A stretch of DNA of 64,000 nt from an uncultured Lachnospiraceae bacterium (GCA_910579465.1 CAJTUB010000003.1:365958-429957); one strand, 5' to 3'. Positions 17,067 to 25,858 are shown, counted from the stretch's first letter. The notes: generated by a model from the sequence alone, not told the origin. Numbers and translations: made by a program.

Positions 17067-17555
17067 ATGGCAAAGGAAAAGACAGTGAAAACCAACGCGA
17101 TGCGGATGCTGGATTCGATGAAAATAGCCTATGAGATGCAGAGCTATGAGTGCGACGAGTTTGTAGACGGCGTCACGACGGCGGATAAGCTCGGGCTTTC
17201 CCATGCGCTTGTGTATAAGACGCTGGTGACGGTGGCAAAGAGCAGGGCGTACTATGTGTTTGTCATACCAATCGAGGCGGAGCTTGACCTGAAGGCGGCG
17301 GCAAGGGCAGTCGGGGAAAAGGCGGTGGAGCTTCTGCCGCTCAAGGAGCTGACTGCGGTGACCGGCTATGTGCGGGGCGGCTGTACCGCCATCGGCATGA
17401 AAAAAGCGTTTCCGACGGTGCTCGACGCTTCCGCAGAGGCGCTTTCCTATCTGCATGTCAGCGGCGGGAGGCCGGGACTGCAGCTGAAGCTTTCGGTGGA
17501 GGACTACCTTAAGGCAAGTAAGGCAAAGACGGCAGACGTCATTGTGAAGGGCTAG
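17067..17555 (+). CDS. ybaK: Cys-tRNA(Pro)/Cys-tRNA(Cys) deacylase, YbaK/EbsC family
   Basis: 162 residues, the family length. Family features include VYKTLV, containing the conserved Lys, VIPIEAELDLK, and RGGCTAIGMKK followed by VSGGRPGLQL. YbaK hydrolyses cysteine mischarged on tRNA(Pro). ATG 17067 after AAAGGAG, 18 bp behind the MetRS-like gene, so both are probably co-expressed as translation-fidelity functions. Confidence 0.9.
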   Translation: MAKEKTVKTNAMRMLDSMKIAYEMQSYECDEFVDGVTTADKLGLSHALVYKTLVTVAKSRAYYVFVIPIEAELDLKAAARAVGEKAVELLPLKELTAVTGYVRGGCTAIGMKKAFPTVLDASAEALSYLHVSGGRPGLQLKLSVEDYLKASKAKTADVIVKG

Positions 17556-17556
17556 C

Positions 17557-17631
17557 CTCAGATTCTGTATTTTGTATGCCTCCTTATGTTCCGTGGAATG
17601 TTCAGGCTGTTGTAAAATGCGGAGCTTTGAG
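17557..17631 (+). repeat. Shortened, degenerate copy of the CTTGAG-end repeat
   Basis: CTCAGATTCTGTATTTTG at the left and AAAATGCGGAGCTTTGAG at the right resemble the ends of the elements at 38435 and 48934, with only about 40 bp between them. It begins two bases after the ybaK stop. Similarity of the left end is modest, so the call is tentative. Confidence 0.4.
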
Positions 17632-17699
17632 AGGAATCGTGATACAGGTAAGTTATCAAAGGGTAATTTTATAGTTATGTGAGCGAGGGGAAGTCGGCG

Positions 17700-19748
17700 G
17701 TGAAGAGGCTCAGGTGTGAATTGTGTGCAGGAATATGGATGGTTGAGGATGCAGACCCGGAGAAGCTCAGGGTCTGTCCTTACTGCGCGGTTTCAATCTA
17801 TGGAGAGGTTGGATTTTCGGAGTATGATTCCTTAAGTAAGGCTATCTATGGCGCAATTTTAAACAAGGGAAAGGAAATCCTGCAGCATCCGGGACAGCTG
17901 ACCGGCTTTATGATGGATACGGCGCCTGCGCTGAGGAAGGAAATCCGTATTTTTTCGAATGTCGTCAACGAGCATTATGCCAGCCGGATAAAAAGCGCCT
18001 TCGACCAGGAGGCAGAGGAGGCGGAAGCGGAAATTGCCAGGCTGCGGCATTGCTTTGTAGAGGAGGAGGGACTGGCGGACGGCTGGGCGGATGTGCTTTG
18101 TGACGGGCTTATCGGGGCAATCCGCTACACAAAGGGCATCGGGACAACGGGACTGCACCATGTGGAGGTCAGCGAGGTCTCCCTGACTGAGAAGGAGGTG
18201 TCTGTCTCTGCTGCGGTATTTTTGCCCTCCCGCTCCCGCCGCCGCGTGACCTTTACGGGGAAAACGGCGGATACGCCTTCCTGCGCGGAGGTCGGGGATA
18301 CGGTTTTGTTCGGGAGCTACCGGCAGGAATACGGCGAAGGAAGCAGGAAGGAAGCCATCGAGTGGCTGGTACTGGATAAGCAGGGCGGAAAGCTCCTGCT
18401 GCTCAGTAAGTATGCGCTGGATGCAAAGCCGTATCACAACGAAAGCAAAGCGGTTACATGGGAAGCCTGTACGCTGCGGAGCTGGTTGAACAGGAGGTTT
18501 TACCATACTGCCTTTCAACAGGCGGAGCAGGAGTGTATCCTGACGGCAAGGGTGAGAAATGAGGATAACGGGAAGCACGGTACGGATGGCGGAAACGATA
18601 CGGAGGATAAGATATTCCTCCTCAGCACCGGGGAGGTACGGGACTATTTCGGCACTGACCCGGAGGCGGAGGATCCTGTACGCCGCGTGAAGGTAACGGC
18701 ATATGCCAGGGCACAGGGCGGATATTGCCAGAGTGACGGGGAGTATGCCGGGAACGGCTGGTGGTGGCTGCGTTCGCCCGGCTCGGACAGCTATAATGCC
18801 GCGGATGTGGACTACAACGGCCGGGTTGACCGTGCCGGCGACCTTGTGAACTACTACGGGCTTGTTGTGCGGCCCGCTTTCTGGCTGAACCCGGAGGCTG
18901 CGGGGGCAGGTCCGCGGTCAGTCCGGGTGCCTGCTGCAACCGCAGCGCCTTGTCCGGCGGGCGGACAGACGTCGTCTTCCGGCAGGTCAGCTGCAGCACC
19001 TTGTCCGGCAGGTGGACAGATGCCGTCTTGCGGCAGGGCAGCCGTGGCGACTGTCCCTGGCGGCGCAGTCCTTGCGGAACAGGCGTCGGTGGTATCCTCC
19101 AGGGCAAAGGCGGGGGATACGGTTCTGTTCGGAAGCTATTGGCAGGATGGCAGCCCCGGAAATGAAAAGCGTCCTATCGAGTGGCTCGTACTTGAGAAGC
19201 GGGGCGGAAGGCTTCTGCTGCTCAGCAAATATGCGCTGGATTGTAAAAAATACAATGAACGGCGGGGAAATGTCACATGGGAGACCTGCACGCTGCGGAG
19301 CTGGCTGAACGGCGAGTTTTACAGTACGGCCTTTGACGGGACGGAGCAGGGGCGCATCCTGATGACAACGGTGAAAAATGAAGATAATCCGATTCATGGC
19401 ACGAAGGGCGGAAGGACGACGAAGGATAAGGTATTTCTTTTAAGCATCGGGGAGGTACTGCGGTACTTTAACCCTGATCCGGAGGCAGAGAGTCCTGCGC
19501 GCTGCGTGAAGGCGACAGAATATGCCAGGGCGCAGGGAGGCTTTGCGTACCGTGAAGCGAAATATGAATGGGTGAATACAAAAGAGTATGACGGAAACAG
19601 CTGGTGGTGGCTGCGGTCGCCGGGCAGTACCGGCTATTGTGCCGCGCTTGTCTATATCAATGGCCGTGTTGTCAGCAGCGGCCGTGGCGTGAATTACTAT
19701 GACAATGTAGTGCGGCCTGCCCTGTGGCTGGATCCGGAATCAGAATAG
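17700..19748 (+). CDS. Zinc-ribbon protein with two DUF6273 domains
   Basis: GTG 17700 is preferred because GAGGGG lies nine bases upstream; GTG 17679 is an in-frame alternative without a clear ribosome site. From 17700: a CX2C-X16-CX2C zinc ribbon (C6, C9, C26, C29), then an alpha-helical region of about 130 residues. Two DUF6273 repeats follow (about 190-400 and 475-682), each with GDTVLFGSY near the start, TWE.CTLRSWLN in the middle and WWWLRSPG near the end. A Gly/Ser/Pro-Cys linker separates them. The C-terminal tails after WWWLRSPG differ strongly between repeats. No signal peptide. It heads a cluster with kinase, vWA and phosphatase genes and is a candidate sensor or substrate; that role is inference. 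Confidence 0.7.
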   Translation: MKRLRCELCAGIWMVEDADPEKLRVCPYCAVSIYGEVGFSEYDSLSKAIYGAILNKGKEILQHPGQLTGFMMDTAPALRKEIRIFSNVVNEHYASRIKSAFDQEAEEAEAEIARLRHCFVEEEGLADGWADVLCDGLIGAIRYTKGIGTTGLHHVEVSEVSLTEKEVSVSAAVFLPSRSRRRVTFTGKTADTPSCAEVGDTVLFGSYRQEYGEGSRKEAIEWLVLDKQGGKLLLLSKYALDAKPYHNESKAVTWEACTLRSWLNRRFYHTAFQQAEQECILTARVRNEDNGKHGTDGGNDTEDKIFLLSTGEVRDYFGTDPEAEDPVRRVKVTAYARAQGGYCQSDGEYAGNGWWWLRSPGSDSYNAADVDYNGRVDRAGDLVNYYGLVVRPAFWLNPEAAGAGPRSVRVPAATAAPCPAGGQTSSSGRSAAAPCPAGGQMPSCGRAAVATVPGGAVLAEQASVVSSRAKAGDTVLFGSYWQDGSPGNEKRPIEWLVLEKRGGRLLLLSKYALDCKKYNERRGNVTWETCTLRSWLNGEFYSTAFDGTEQGRILMTTVKNEDNPIHGTKGGRTTKDKVFLLSIGEVLRYFNPDPEAESPARCVKATEYARAQGGFAYREAKYEWVNTKEYDGNSWWWLRSPGSTGYCAALVYINGRVVSSGRGVNYYDNVVRPALWLDPESE

Positions 19749-19771
19749 GAATAGCACGGAGTTTGTTTTTT

Positions 19772-19817
19772 CGTGGCAGCCTGCAGAAATACGGAATATG
19801 CGGACTGCCACGTTTTT
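19772..19817 (+). terminator. Intrinsic terminator between the DUF6273 genes
   Basis: CGTGGCAG (19772-19779) pairs with CTGCCACG (19805-19812), followed by five T. It closes the first DUF6273 transcript. Confidence 0.8.
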
Positions 19818-19818
19818 A

Positions 19819-19847
19819 TTGAAAAGCAGATGTGTCTATGGTAAAAT
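19819..19847 (+). promoter_or_regulatory. Promoter of the DUF6273-kinase-vWA-PP2C operon
   Basis: TTGAAA (19819-19824), 17-bp spacer, TAAAAT (19842-19847), immediately after the terminator and 80 bp ahead of the second DUF6273 gene. Confidence 0.65.
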
Positions 19848-19927
19848 ATAGAGGAAAAGAGTAATTATTTCTGAATTTATGTTTTGGGCGGAACAAATGG
19901 TCTGAAGGAATATGGAGGGTAAGGCAT

Positions 19928-20581
19928 ATGGAATGTAAGGACTGCCACGGCAGACAGGAGCCGCCGTCAAAAAGGCTTGTGCCCGGGCAGCGGACAGTTC
20001 CGTTTGGCAGCTTTTGCTGGCGCGTACTGGACGTGCAGGACGGCAGGGCGCTGCTGCTTGCCGAGGAGATTCTCGAAGAGCGCAGGTATCATAGCGAGAG
20101 GACAAGCGTGACCTGGGAAACCTGTGAGCTGCGCGGGTATCTGAACGGGGAATTTCTTGAGAGCTTCTCCGGTCAGGAGCAGAGCCGGATGATGCAGATT
20201 GAACATACGACTGCGGACAACCCGTGGTACGGGATATCCGGCGGCGGAAGTACGGTTGACCGGGTGTTTTTGTTGAGTATAGAAGAGGTAATGAAATACT
20301 TCGGGGACAGCGGGGATTTACAGGCACGGAAGTCATGGGATTGGGACTGGGAGAAGGAAGAATGGATTCAGAATGGGAAGGGCTGGACTATCAATGACCA
20401 GTATAACCACAAAAGAATGGCAGAGTATAGAGGCGAAGCAGAGTGGTGGTGGCTGCGGTCGCCGGGGGTCAGCGGCAGCGGTGCCGCGGGTGTTGATAAT
20501 GGAGGACGCCTCTGTATGGGTGGCAGCGATGTATTCCTTGGAGAAGGCGGCGTCCGCCCCGCTCTGTGGTTAAAGCTGTAA
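19928..20581 (+). CDS. Single DUF6273-domain protein
   Basis: 217 residues from ATG 19928. One DUF6273 unit: VPFGSFCWRVLDVQDG, TWETCELRGYLNGEFL, DRVFLLSIEEV and WWWLRSPG, ending in VRPALWLKL. An N-terminal CX2C pair precedes it. No signal peptide. It is related to both repeats of the larger neighbour, with a different variable stretch after WWWLRSPG. It is 70 bp before the kinase and shares its promoter, so it is probably part of the same system. Confidence 0.7.
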   Translation: MECKDCHGRQEPPSKRLVPGQRTVPFGSFCWRVLDVQDGRALLLAEEILEERRYHSERTSVTWETCELRGYLNGEFLESFSGQEQSRMMQIEHTTADNPWYGISGGGSTVDRVFLLSIEEVMKYFGDSGDLQARKSWDWDWEKEEWIQNGKGWTINDQYNHKRMAEYRGEAEWWWLRSPGVSGSGAAGVDNGGRLCMGGSDVFLGEGGVRPALWLKL

Positions 20582-20651
20582 TCCAAAGGGAACATGAACA
20601 GGTCAGGTGCTTTTATCATTGCTGGAAGAAGAAATGCAAAGGAGATTGCTT

Positions 20652-21950
20652 ATGGGTGAAGTATTGGAAAACGGGTTCTGTGCGAAGACCCTTTTTGGCG
20701 GGACCGTGAAGGTCGAAAGGTTCCTTGCCGAAGGAGGGCAGGGAGGAGTTTACATTGTTGACTATAACGGTCAGCGGAAGGCTTTGAAATGGTATAAAAA
20801 ATGCAGTCTGGGCGCCAGCCCGTCCGCATTTTATGAGAATATTAAGCAGAATGTGATGCGTGGGACGCCGAGCCCGGAGTTTCTGTGGCCGTTGGACATC
20901 ACCGAATGGGTGGACGGAACCTTCGGCTATGTCATGGAGCTGCGCCCGGAGGGCTATTATGAGGTGACGGAGTATATGCTGTGCCATGTCAGGTTTAAGT
21001 CCTATCGTGCGATTATCGATGCTGCAATGAGGATTGTTTCCGCTTTCCGGATTCTGCATAATGCCGGGTACAGCTATCAGGACTTGAACGACGGGAATTT
21101 CTTTATCCATCCGCAGAACGGGAGGGTTCTCATCTGTGACAACGACAATGTTGCCCCGGACGGTACGGAGACCGGAATCATCGGGAAGCCCCGCTACATG
21201 GCGCCGGAGGTTGTCCTGCATAAGAGTAAGCCGAATAGTCTGAGCGACCGTTTTTCCATGTCTCTCATTCTGTATATTCTGTTCTGCCTGAACCATCCTC
21301 TGGAGGGCAGACGTTATCTTGTGTCGGGGCTGACGCCTGCCCTGCAGGAAAAGCTCTACGGGAGCGAGCCGCTCTTTATCATGGACCCGGACGATAGGAG
21401 CAACGGTCCTCATCCTGTTGTGCATAGGAACTCTATCCTTGTCTGGCCATGCCTTCCGGATTATATACAGAAGATTTTTCTTACGGCATTCAGCCAGAAG
21501 GCGTTCCAGAAGCCTTCCGCCAGACCGAGGGAAATCGACTGGCTGAACGCCCTGACAAGATTCCGCAGCGAGATTGCTGCCTGCCCGTGCGGCAATGAAA
21601 TCTTTACGCAGCAGGGGGAGCCGTGCGAGTGTGAAAAATGCGGGCGGAAAATGGACATCCCGTTCCGTCTGGAGTTAGGCGGATATCGCATTCCGGCAAT
21701 CAGGGACAGCAGGATTTACCGCTGCCAGCTGGGCGTCTGCGATGAGAAGGACGCGCTTTCCCCTGTTGCCCAGGTGGTTGAGAAGAAGGAGACCGGGGCG
21801 CTTGGGATCCGCAATAAGAGTGAAAAACGGTGGGATGCGGTTACGACAAAGGGAGAAACGAGAAAGGTGGCGCCGGACGAGGTAATTCCGTTAAAGGACG
21901 GGATTTGCTTTCAGGTCGGCGGGGAGTCTGTCACGATAAAAGCAAATTGA
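20652..21950 (+). CDS. Protein kinase with zinc ribbon and FHA-like tail (TerY-P triad kinase)
   Basis: 432 residues from ATG 20652 after AAGGAGA; the longer frame from 20607 starts in the spacer. Kinase motifs: glycine-rich AEGGQGGVY (26-34), K46 in ALKWY, catalytic loop YQDLNDGN (D144, N149), DND at 163-165 in place of DFG, and APE (184-186) after GKPRYM. A zinc ribbon follows (CPCG then CECEKCG, about 320-345). The last 75 residues (IRNKSEKRW, VIPLKDGICFQVGG) resemble an FHA domain. Kinase, vWA and PP2C in this order match the TerY-phosphorylation triad described for tellurite-resistance-type stress modules. Cytoplasmic. Confidence 0.85.
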   Translation: MGEVLENGFCAKTLFGGTVKVERFLAEGGQGGVYIVDYNGQRKALKWYKKCSLGASPSAFYENIKQNVMRGTPSPEFLWPLDITEWVDGTFGYVMELRPEGYYEVTEYMLCHVRFKSYRAIIDAAMRIVSAFRILHNAGYSYQDLNDGNFFIHPQNGRVLICDNDNVAPDGTETGIIGKPRYMAPEVVLHKSKPNSLSDRFSMSLILYILFCLNHPLEGRRYLVSGLTPALQEKLYGSEPLFIMDPDDRSNGPHPVVHRNSILVWPCLPDYIQKIFLTAFSQKAFQKPSARPREIDWLNALTRFRSEIAACPCGNEIFTQQGEPCECEKCGRKMDIPFRLELGGYRIPAIRDSRIYRCQLGVCDEKDALSPVAQVVEKKETGALGIRNKSEKRWDAVTTKGETRKVAPDEVIPLKDGICFQVGGESVTIKAN

Positions 21951-21965
21951 GAAAGGAGAAGTACG

Positions 21966-22745
21966 ATGCCTGATATTAACAGTCTTACGGAAAGCCCGCG
22001 CAAGGAGCTTCATGTCTTCTATGTGCTTGATACCTCGGGAAGCATGGAGGGCGCCAAAATCAGTGCCCTGAACCATGCAATGGAGGAATGCACCGAGGCG
22101 CTGAAGACGCTTGCCAAAACCAACGGGGATGCGAAACTGAAGATAGCCGTGATGGAGTTTAACTCCGGCTGCAGATGGATTACCTCCAACGGTCCTGAGG
22201 ATCTGGAGGAGGATTTTGAATATGAATATCTCGAGGCAGGCGGGCTGACCGATATCGGGGCTGCCCTGCGGGAGCTGAACAGCAAGCTTTCGCGTCATGC
22301 CTTTTTAAATTCCATGACAGGAGCCCTGATGCCGGTCATTATCTTTATGACCGACGGCTACGCGACAGATGATTATGCGAAGGCGTTAGGGGAGCTCCGT
22401 GAAAACCGCTGGTTTGCGAGGGGCACGAAAATCGGCTTTGCGCTCGGGGACGACCCGGACATACAGATGCTTTCCTCGATTGTGGGGAACAGTGAAGCGG
22501 TCATTAAGACTACCGACCTTGATTTATTTAAGAGGCTGATGAAGTTTGTTTCGGTTACGACCTCCATGCTGAACTCACGGTCAACGACGACGGAGACCGC
22601 AAGCTCAGGGAAGGATGTCGTAGAACAGGCGAAGGCACAGTTTGATATTCCGGCTGACGCTGCGGTGCATCTGCCGGATGATGCGTACGACAAGGAGCCT
22701 GAGCCGCCGGCAGATGATGACGGCTGGGACGACGGAAGCTGGTAA
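21966..22745 (+). CDS. von Willebrand factor A protein, TerY-like
   Basis: 259 residues, ATG after GAAAGGAG, 15 bp behind the kinase. The metal-ion-dependent adhesion site is intact: DTSGS (22-26), the threonine in GGLTDIG and the aspartate in MTDGYATDD. TerY-type vWA proteins are cytosolic and act with a partner kinase and phosphatase. The tail ends in an acidic, Asp/Pro-rich stretch (DDAYDKEPEPPADDDGWDD) after a Thr/Ser-rich linker that could be phosphorylated. No ter genes are in view. Confidence 0.88.
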   Translation: MPDINSLTESPRKELHVFYVLDTSGSMEGAKISALNHAMEECTEALKTLAKTNGDAKLKIAVMEFNSGCRWITSNGPEDLEEDFEYEYLEAGGLTDIGAALRELNSKLSRHAFLNSMTGALMPVIIFMTDGYATDDYAKALGELRENRWFARGTKIGFALGDDPDIQMLSSIVGNSEAVIKTTDLDLFKRLMKFVSVTTSMLNSRSTTTETASSGKDVVEQAKAQFDIPADAAVHLPDDAYDKEPEPPADDDGWDDGSW

Positions 22746-22760
22746 CAGGAGGAGCGCAGC

Positions 22761-24374
22761 ATGAGCCGGATGTATACCTTTCACGAAACGGTCAGGGGAT
22801 ACTTTCATATTAAGAATGGCTATCCATGTGAGGACGCTTCCGTTTCCCTTTCCGCAGAGGATGGCAGATATCACATTGCGGTCGTTGCCGACGGCCATGG
22901 TTCCAGCACATGCTTCAGAAGTGAGTATGGCGCAAGGGCGGCTGTCCTGGTGGCGTCGGAGTGCCTGCGGCAGTTTGCGGGGACGGTCCTGGCATCGGAG
23001 GAGACGGAGGACAGGTTTTATCAGGATTTGTTTTCCAACCCGCGCTATCGCCAGATGACGATAAGGCAGCTGACAGATACTATACTTGCCGGATGGTATG
23101 ACCGTATTTTGGAGGATTATGAGAACAATCCTCCTTCCGCGGAGGAGCTGGGAGAGGGCGCGGCAGAATATGAAAATGGAAAAAGTCCTGCGCATATTTA
23201 CGGGACTACGCTGATTGCCGCCCTGCAGCTGCCGAAGTGCCTGCTGTTACTGCATCAGGGCGACGGCAGGTGTGAGGTGTTTTTCCCGGACGGCTCTGTG
23301 GAGCAGCCCGTTCCCTGGGATGCCAGATGCGAGGATGCGGTTACCACGAGCCTTTGCGACGAGGATGCGGCAGAAAGCTTCCGGAGCCATGTAATTGATT
23401 TGGAGGCTAAGCCGGTCATGGCGTGCTATCTTGGGAGCGACGGGGTCGAGGATGCCTACAGGGACACCTATGAAGCGCTTGGCGGCAGCCATGTCCGGAT
23501 GGGCGGTGTGCATACCTTCTACAAGGCGCTTACCTGCCAGCTTGCCAAAATGGGGCAGGCGGAGTTTGAAGCTTATCTGAAGGAGCTGCTTCCGGAGTTC
23601 AGTGCAAACGGAAAATTCAGCCGCAGTGGCAGCGGCGACGATGTATCGGTGGCAGGCATTGTTGATTTAGATGCGATTCTGCAATTTGTTGCGGAATACG
23701 AGTGCGATGTGAAGCGTTATGAGCTGGAGGAGGAGCTTTTCTGGAAGGAGGACGAGCTCCGCGGCAAAACCAGAAAGCACGGGATTCTTCAGAAAAGACT
23801 GGAGGAGGCGCAGTCCGCCCTGCAAGCGGCACAGGAGAGGCAGCAGGAACTTGAGGTCAGGCTTTTTCAGTTAAGGCAGCAGCGGGAGGAATACGCAAAA
23901 GAGGCAGGGCAGGCGAAGGCAGAACTCGAGGAATACCGTCAGGAATCCCAGTCGGCTTCGGAGCAGATGGAGGGGAAGTTTCTGCGGGTTGCGAATGAGG
24001 TACGGCGGTTTATCAGTGAGATTTCGGACGGTTATGCCCAGAAGGAGGCCGCTTACGAAAAAATGCTGGAGGAGCTGTCGGAGTATGATGAACGGATAAA
24101 GCAGGGAGAGGAGGAACAAAGCGCAGGCGCAGAGGAAATCAGGGAATTGGAAGAAAAGCTTGCAGGCGCGCAGGCTGTGTTTGAGGAGTACGACGTAAAG
24201 TATCAGGCAATTGATGCCGAAAGGCGCCGTATGGAAGGTGAAATCGCTGCCCTGCGGGGGAAAACCGGCGGGCAAAAGGAGGAGAAAAGCAATGGAGATG
24301 AAATTACAGGGAGAGAAGATTTATCTGGCATGTCTGGAACGGCAGGATTGCAAAACCCTATGGATGGATTTTGA
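22761..24374 (+). CDS. PP2C-family phosphatase with long C-terminal coiled coil
   Basis: 537 residues, ATG after AGGAGGAG, 15 bp behind the vWA gene. PP2C motifs: CEDASV, VADGHGSS (DGHG at 44-47), GTTLIAAL, GDGRCEVF, LGSDGVEDA and GSGDDVSVAG, so metal-binding aspartates are present and activity is likely. From about residue 310 to 500 the sequence is heptad-rich with Glu, Gln, Lys and Leu, a strong coiled coil, probably for assembly with partners. It would reverse phosphorylation by the adjacent kinase. The last 83 bp overlap the following GNAT gene. Confidence 0.88.
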   Translation: MSRMYTFHETVRGYFHIKNGYPCEDASVSLSAEDGRYHIAVVADGHGSSTCFRSEYGARAAVLVASECLRQFAGTVLASEETEDRFYQDLFSNPRYRQMTIRQLTDTILAGWYDRILEDYENNPPSAEELGEGAAEYENGKSPAHIYGTTLIAALQLPKCLLLLHQGDGRCEVFFPDGSVEQPVPWDARCEDAVTTSLCDEDAAESFRSHVIDLEAKPVMACYLGSDGVEDAYRDTYEALGGSHVRMGGVHTFYKALTCQLAKMGQAEFEAYLKELLPEFSANGKFSRSGSGDDVSVAGIVDLDAILQFVAEYECDVKRYELEEELFWKEDELRGKTRKHGILQKRLEEAQSALQAAQERQQELEVRLFQLRQQREEYAKEAGQAKAELEEYRQESQSASEQMEGKFLRVANEVRRFISEISDGYAQKEAAYEKMLEELSEYDERIKQGEEEQSAGAEEIRELEEKLAGAQAVFEEYDVKYQAIDAERRRMEGEIAALRGKTGGQKEEKSNGDEITGREDLSGMSGTAGLQNPMDGF

Positions 24375-24834
24375 GTATGATTCCGAGCATCCGACGGAGG
24401 AGTTCAATATTGGTCATTCGTGGGAAAAGGCGGATGGCTGGTTTGATGAAATACAGAAGCTGCAGGGCAGCCAGAATGTCCGTCTGGGGATTTTCCGGAA
24501 GGACGGGACGGTAATCGGGGATGTGGCACTGCAGGATATTGACCGGTTTCACCGGCGCTGCTCTGTCGGAATCGGGATTGCAAAGCTTGAAAACCGCGGA
24601 AAGGGCTATGGAAGGGAAGCGGTTCTTCTGATGTTGGATTACGGCTTCCGGTATCTCGGGATGGAGCGGATTACCGCAAACACGTTAGAATGCAATAAAG
24701 CGATGCAGAAGGTACTTGAGCTCTGCGGATTTTTGCAGGAGGGGTGCGAAAGAAAGGCGGTTTATTTAAACGGCGGAAGGCAGGACAGGCTGTGCTACGG
24801 GATTTTGAAGGAGGAGTATTTTGCGGAAAAGTAA
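24292..24834 (+). CDS. GNAT acetyltransferase, RimJ/RimL-like
   Basis: About 180 residues from ATG 24292 after AAAAGGAGG; the frame upstream to 24211 lies within the phosphatase gene and has no ribosome site. GNAT features: IGDVALQDID strand, GIGIAKLENRGKGYGREAV (acetyl-CoA loop R-G-K-G-Y-G) and N-K-A-M-Q-KVLELCGF. The typical YLNGGRQDRLCYGIL ending places it with ribosomal-protein or small-molecule N-acetyltransferases. Start and ribosome site are inside the phosphatase gene, so translation is probably coupled, which is the best argument that it belongs to the cluster. Confidence 0.85.
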   Translation: MEMKLQGEKIYLACLERQDCKTLWMDFEYDSEHPTEEFNIGHSWEKADGWFDEIQKLQGSQNVRLGIFRKDGTVIGDVALQDIDRFHRRCSVGIGIAKLENRGKGYGREAVLLMLDYGFRYLGMERITANTLECNKAMQKVLELCGFLQEGCERKAVYLNGGRQDRLCYGILKEEYFAEK

Positions 24835-24894
24835 TAGGAAATAGTACCGGCAGGAAGTTTTGTGCCACAGCCTGCTGACAGGAAAATATAAGAA

Positions 24895-24928
24895 AAAACG
24901 GCAGAGACTGTAAAGTTCCTGCCGTTTT
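24895..24928 (+). terminator. Intrinsic terminator ending the kinase-vWA-PP2C operon
   Basis: Perfect 10-bp stem AAAACGGCAG / CTGCCGTTTT (24895-24904 and 24919-24928) with a short loop and a T tract inside the right arm. Confidence 0.85.
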
Positions 24929-25005
24929 CTGCCGATATAGTAAAAAGATAGAAGTAGTACGAACGGTACAAACGGACTTGGACAAGAGGATAAGGAGGTC
25001 TTACT

Positions 25006-25839
25006 ATGAATGGGATTCACAGATTTGGAGCGTTTCCGAAGGATATCAGGGACCTGGTAGCTCCGGGAAACCGTGCGGAACGGCGTGCGGCAGGGAAGCA
25101 AAAGCGTCCGGCAGATGACGCCGCAAAGTATGAGATGTCGGATAAAGCGAAGCACATGGGACAGGATGTCATTAAGGAGTATCAGAAGAAGGCAGCCGGT
25201 GTTTCTATGGAGGAAAGCAAAAAGCCGGAGGACAAGGTAGAGTTAAGCAAAGCTGCAAAGGATCTTCTTGCACAGCTGAAGGAAAAGTACGGCAATATCG
25301 ATTTCTTCGTGGCAGAGTTTTCTTCGGATGAGGAAGCACAGTACTACCATAATCAGTCGACCAAGCAGTACAGCTGTGTAATTGACCCGCAGACGCTGGA
25401 GGAGATGGCGGCAGACGAGGCAGTCAAGGAAAAGTATGTGGGAATTATCGATAGCGCAGGGGAGAAGTTCGGTCAGCTGAAGGAAGAGCTTGGCGAGGAT
25501 GCAGATCAGATAAAGCGCATGGGCGTGACCGTAGATAAGGAAGGCGTTGTAACGTATTTTGCAGAGCTGACGAGACAGACTGTAAGAAATCAGGAGGCTC
25601 TGTCGGAGCAGCAGAAGGCGAGAAGAGAAGAGGCAAAGGAGCGTGCCGAGAAGGCAGATAAGAAACGAGCCGAAGGGAAGGACGATAAGGAAAACGAAAC
25701 GGGGAATCCGTTTAAGGTTTCTGCACCGACAATCGAGGAGCTTGCCGAAAAGCTGAAGCAGCTGTTAGCCGGACGGAAGGCAGAGAACGGAGAAACAGCT
25801 GAACAGCAGGAAAGACCGCATTTTGATATGATGATGTAA
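25006..25839 (+). CDS. DUF6033-like cytosolic protein
   Basis: 277 residues, ATG after AAGGAGG. The core (about 80-190) has IDFFVAEFSSDEEAQYY, CVIDPQTLEEMAADE and a helix KEKYVGIIDSAGEKFGQLKEEL, followed by a strongly charged Lys/Glu helix and a short tail ending in MMM. The same order of strand, ..P..LEEM.. and helix is found in the protein at 41413, so they are probably paralogues. No signal peptide. Function unknown; such genes are common in Lachnospiraceae. No promoter is clear, but a terminator follows. Confidence 0.6.
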   Translation: MNGIHRFGAFPKDIRDLVAPGNRAERRAAGKQKRPADDAAKYEMSDKAKHMGQDVIKEYQKKAAGVSMEESKKPEDKVELSKAAKDLLAQLKEKYGNIDFFVAEFSSDEEAQYYHNQSTKQYSCVIDPQTLEEMAADEAVKEKYVGIIDSAGEKFGQLKEELGEDADQIKRMGVTVDKEGVVTYFAELTRQTVRNQEALSEQQKARREEAKERAEKADKKRAEGKDDKENETGNPFKVSAPTIEELAEKLKQLLAGRKAENGETAEQQERPHFDMMM

Positions 25840-25858
25840 TATGTAAATAAGAAACAGG

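Noticed and set aside
18750..20575. Diversity-generating retroelement
   Set aside because: The variable tails invite the idea, but no reverse transcriptase, template repeat or accessory protein is present in the window.
24211..24291. Longer start for the GNAT gene
   Set aside because: The extra residues are the phosphatase gene read in another frame; AAAAGGAGG favours ATG 24292.
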